DNA of 64,000 bases from Prochlorococcus sp. AG-321-E21 (GTDB lineage: Bacteria; Cyanobacteriota; Cyanobacteriia; PCC-6307; Cyanobiaceae): assembly GCA_003283415.1 (NCBI GenBank), contig QBXH01000001.1, positions 106,215 to 170,214 on the forward strand, written 5' to 3'. This document shows, in pieces, positions 62,710 to 64,000 of the stretch (its first letter is position 1; every line of letters starts with the position of its first letter). A program made the translations under genes and the position numbers. The notes under the pieces were generated by a model. It worked only from the letters and a program-made list of their open reading frames with translations. It was not told the origin of the DNA and made no database searches.

Positions 62710-62892
62710 CTACGCTCCTTGAGGGACATGATTGTAAATCGGAGTAATTAAACCGCCTCCATCGTCATCATCATCGTCATCATTCCATGGCAAATCACTA
62801 AGCATTAATGCACTAGCAATAAAGATAGTTATAACTGGCATAAAAGGAAAAAGTATAGTGTTAATCCAAGTAGTAATATCTGCTTCTGGCAT
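62710..62892 (-). CDS. Small membrane protein with Asp7-Gly3 tract, third gene of hli cluster
   Basis: FPFMPVITIFIASALMLSDLPWNDDDDDDDGGGLITPIYNHVPQGA; ATG directly abuts hli stop. Confidence 0.7.
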   Translation of the reverse strand: MPEADITTWINTILFPFMPVITIFIASALMLSDLPWNDDDDDDDGGGLITPIYNHVPQGA

Positions 62893-63036
62893 TTACACTA
62901 TCCCAGGAATAATTTGTCCTGTAGTTATATAAGCTCCAACTAAAGCACTTAGTCCTAAAAGTGCGAATCTACCATTTAATTTTTCTGCAATTATTTTTTG
63001 AGGGTCAATGTTTCTTTTTTGATTTTGATTTTCCAT
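62893..63036 (-). CDS. hli: High-light-inducible protein, 47 aa (absent from ORF track)
   Basis: MENQNQKRNIDPQKIIAEKLNGRFALLGLSALVGAYITTGQIIPGIV*; ExxNGRxAxxG motif. Confidence 0.88.
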   Translation of the reverse strand: MENQNQKRNIDPQKIIAEKLNGRFALLGLSALVGAYITTGQIIPGIV

Positions 63037-63152
63037 TAGAAGACACCCGGGATAAGTTGACCTGTTGTAACATATGTTCCGACTAAGATCATGAAAGCCA
63101 TCATTGTAGGCCTTCCAATTGCTCTATCAAGAATATCTTTGTTTGAGTTCAT
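63036..63152 (-). CDS. hli: High-light-inducible protein, 38 aa (absent from ORF track)
   Basis: MNSNKDILDRAIGRPTMMAFMILVGTYVTTGQLIPGVF*; shares GxYxTTGQ(I/L)IPG with neighbour; TAATG overlap. Confidence 0.85.
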   Translation of the reverse strand: MNSNKDILDRAIGRPTMMAFMILVGTYVTTGQLIPGVF

Positions 63153-63336
63153 GAAAATTTAAAAATCCTTTTTACTATAATAACATTAATATTACAGGAT
63201 GTAAAGAAATAAGAGTATTATTTTATAATTTTGCACTTTTTTTTACATAAATGTCTCAATAATGTGTAGAGGTTGCAAGGAATTTATTTAGTACTTAATT
63301 TGATTTTTTAATCAGCTATCTTTACTAGTCATTATT

Positions 63337-63480
63337 TTATTTTTCTGTTGAAGTCTCTATATCTTCATAAAGAGTTTTAGTTGATCTGCTAAATCCATTA
63401 GTTTTTATGTATTCTTGTGACTCTCTAAATTTTTCTGCTAGTCTTTGCGCGTATGGAGTGCTTATTGAAGACTGAGTCAT
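63337..63480 (-). CDS. Soluble 47-aa microprotein upstream of hli cluster (absent from ORF track)
   Basis: MTQSSISTPYAQRLAEKFRESQEYIKTNGFSRSTKTLYEDIETSTEK*. Confidence 0.6.
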   Translation of the reverse strand: MTQSSISTPYAQRLAEKFRESQEYIKTNGFSRSTKTLYEDIETSTEK

Positions 63481-64000
63481 AATATTTATTTTATAGTTAC
63501 CTCAATAATGCAAATTAATTGATTAACTGAAAAGTGATCAACCATACAAAAATAAAAATTTAGGAATTTTTACTTAGTTGAAACAAACATTAAAAATTAG
63601 AAAAAGAATATGAATTCTGATTGATTAGTTGAAATTATCTCCTAATTTAATTGAATAAATCAAAGAATAATATCTAGATTTTTCATCTCTTTGCTATTTA
63701 AAAATTAATCTATCTGCTCTCTGGAAAAGTGATTCTCCCTTTTTAATATTTGTCGTAATGGTAATTCCCAATCCACTGGTCTCAATTTAAGTAGTCCCTC
63801 ATTCAAGATAAAAGAGAAAAGACAAAACTTTATTCCCCCCCCCAAGAAAAAAACTATTTTGGGACACGGATTTACTTATATTTATTACTTCAATAATAAA
63901 TTCCAAATTAAATCTTTTATTATATTTCCTAATACATCTAGAAATAAGTTACTAAAAAAAGGAGCTATTTACTATTTTCTTAAATAGAAAGTTAATCATT

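Noticed and set aside
63834-63844. C9 homopolymer near window end
   Set aside because: Odd for a low-GC genome but no further support for function; could be assembly-related

Overview
This window is AT-rich and reads as a high-light Prochlorococcus-type genome. The basis is a Pcb antenna gene, crtL-type lycopene cyclase, tiny Hli proteins, DUF2811/DUF2839/DUF4278/DUF3764/DUF1651 families, B12-dependent RNR and very tight gene packing. Most of it (about 1-29 kb and 32.6-57 kb) is ordinary streamlined core genome. It includes hisS (partial), pcb, gltS-like, GST, lycopene cyclase, mscS, Fur family, arsS, stpA-like, metY/metA, SulP, cbiX-like, GMC oxidoreductase, nrdJ, prfC, hslO, rsmE, phnDCE, aspC, ispG, ctpA, nadA, aroB and purK. 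A probable 6S RNA lies just 3' of purK. Two stretches are different: about 29.3-32.6 kb around tRNA-Ser(UGA), and about 57.3-63.5 kb from purK/6S through a pseudouridine synthase to an hli cluster. They are sparsely coding, rich in microproteins below the 60-aa cutoff of the ORF track, and contain decayed genes: a partial duplicate of the pseudouridine synthase, a TPR remnant, a LigA fragment, a stop/frameshift-ridden membrane protein and two A-run frameshifted ORFs. The best candidates for something under-described are: (1) a ribbon-helix-helix / GIY-YIG-like overlapping gene pair with an 11-bp-phased palindromic operator; (2) a 54-aa microprotein carrying a CP12-like C-terminal C-x3-P-x4-C motif; (3) a membrane-anchored GIY-YIG-like protein; (4) a DnaA-box-like cluster away from any dnaA/dnaN gene. 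No CRISPR array, transposase, integrase or rRNA was seen. All family calls come from reading motifs by eye; no searches were run.
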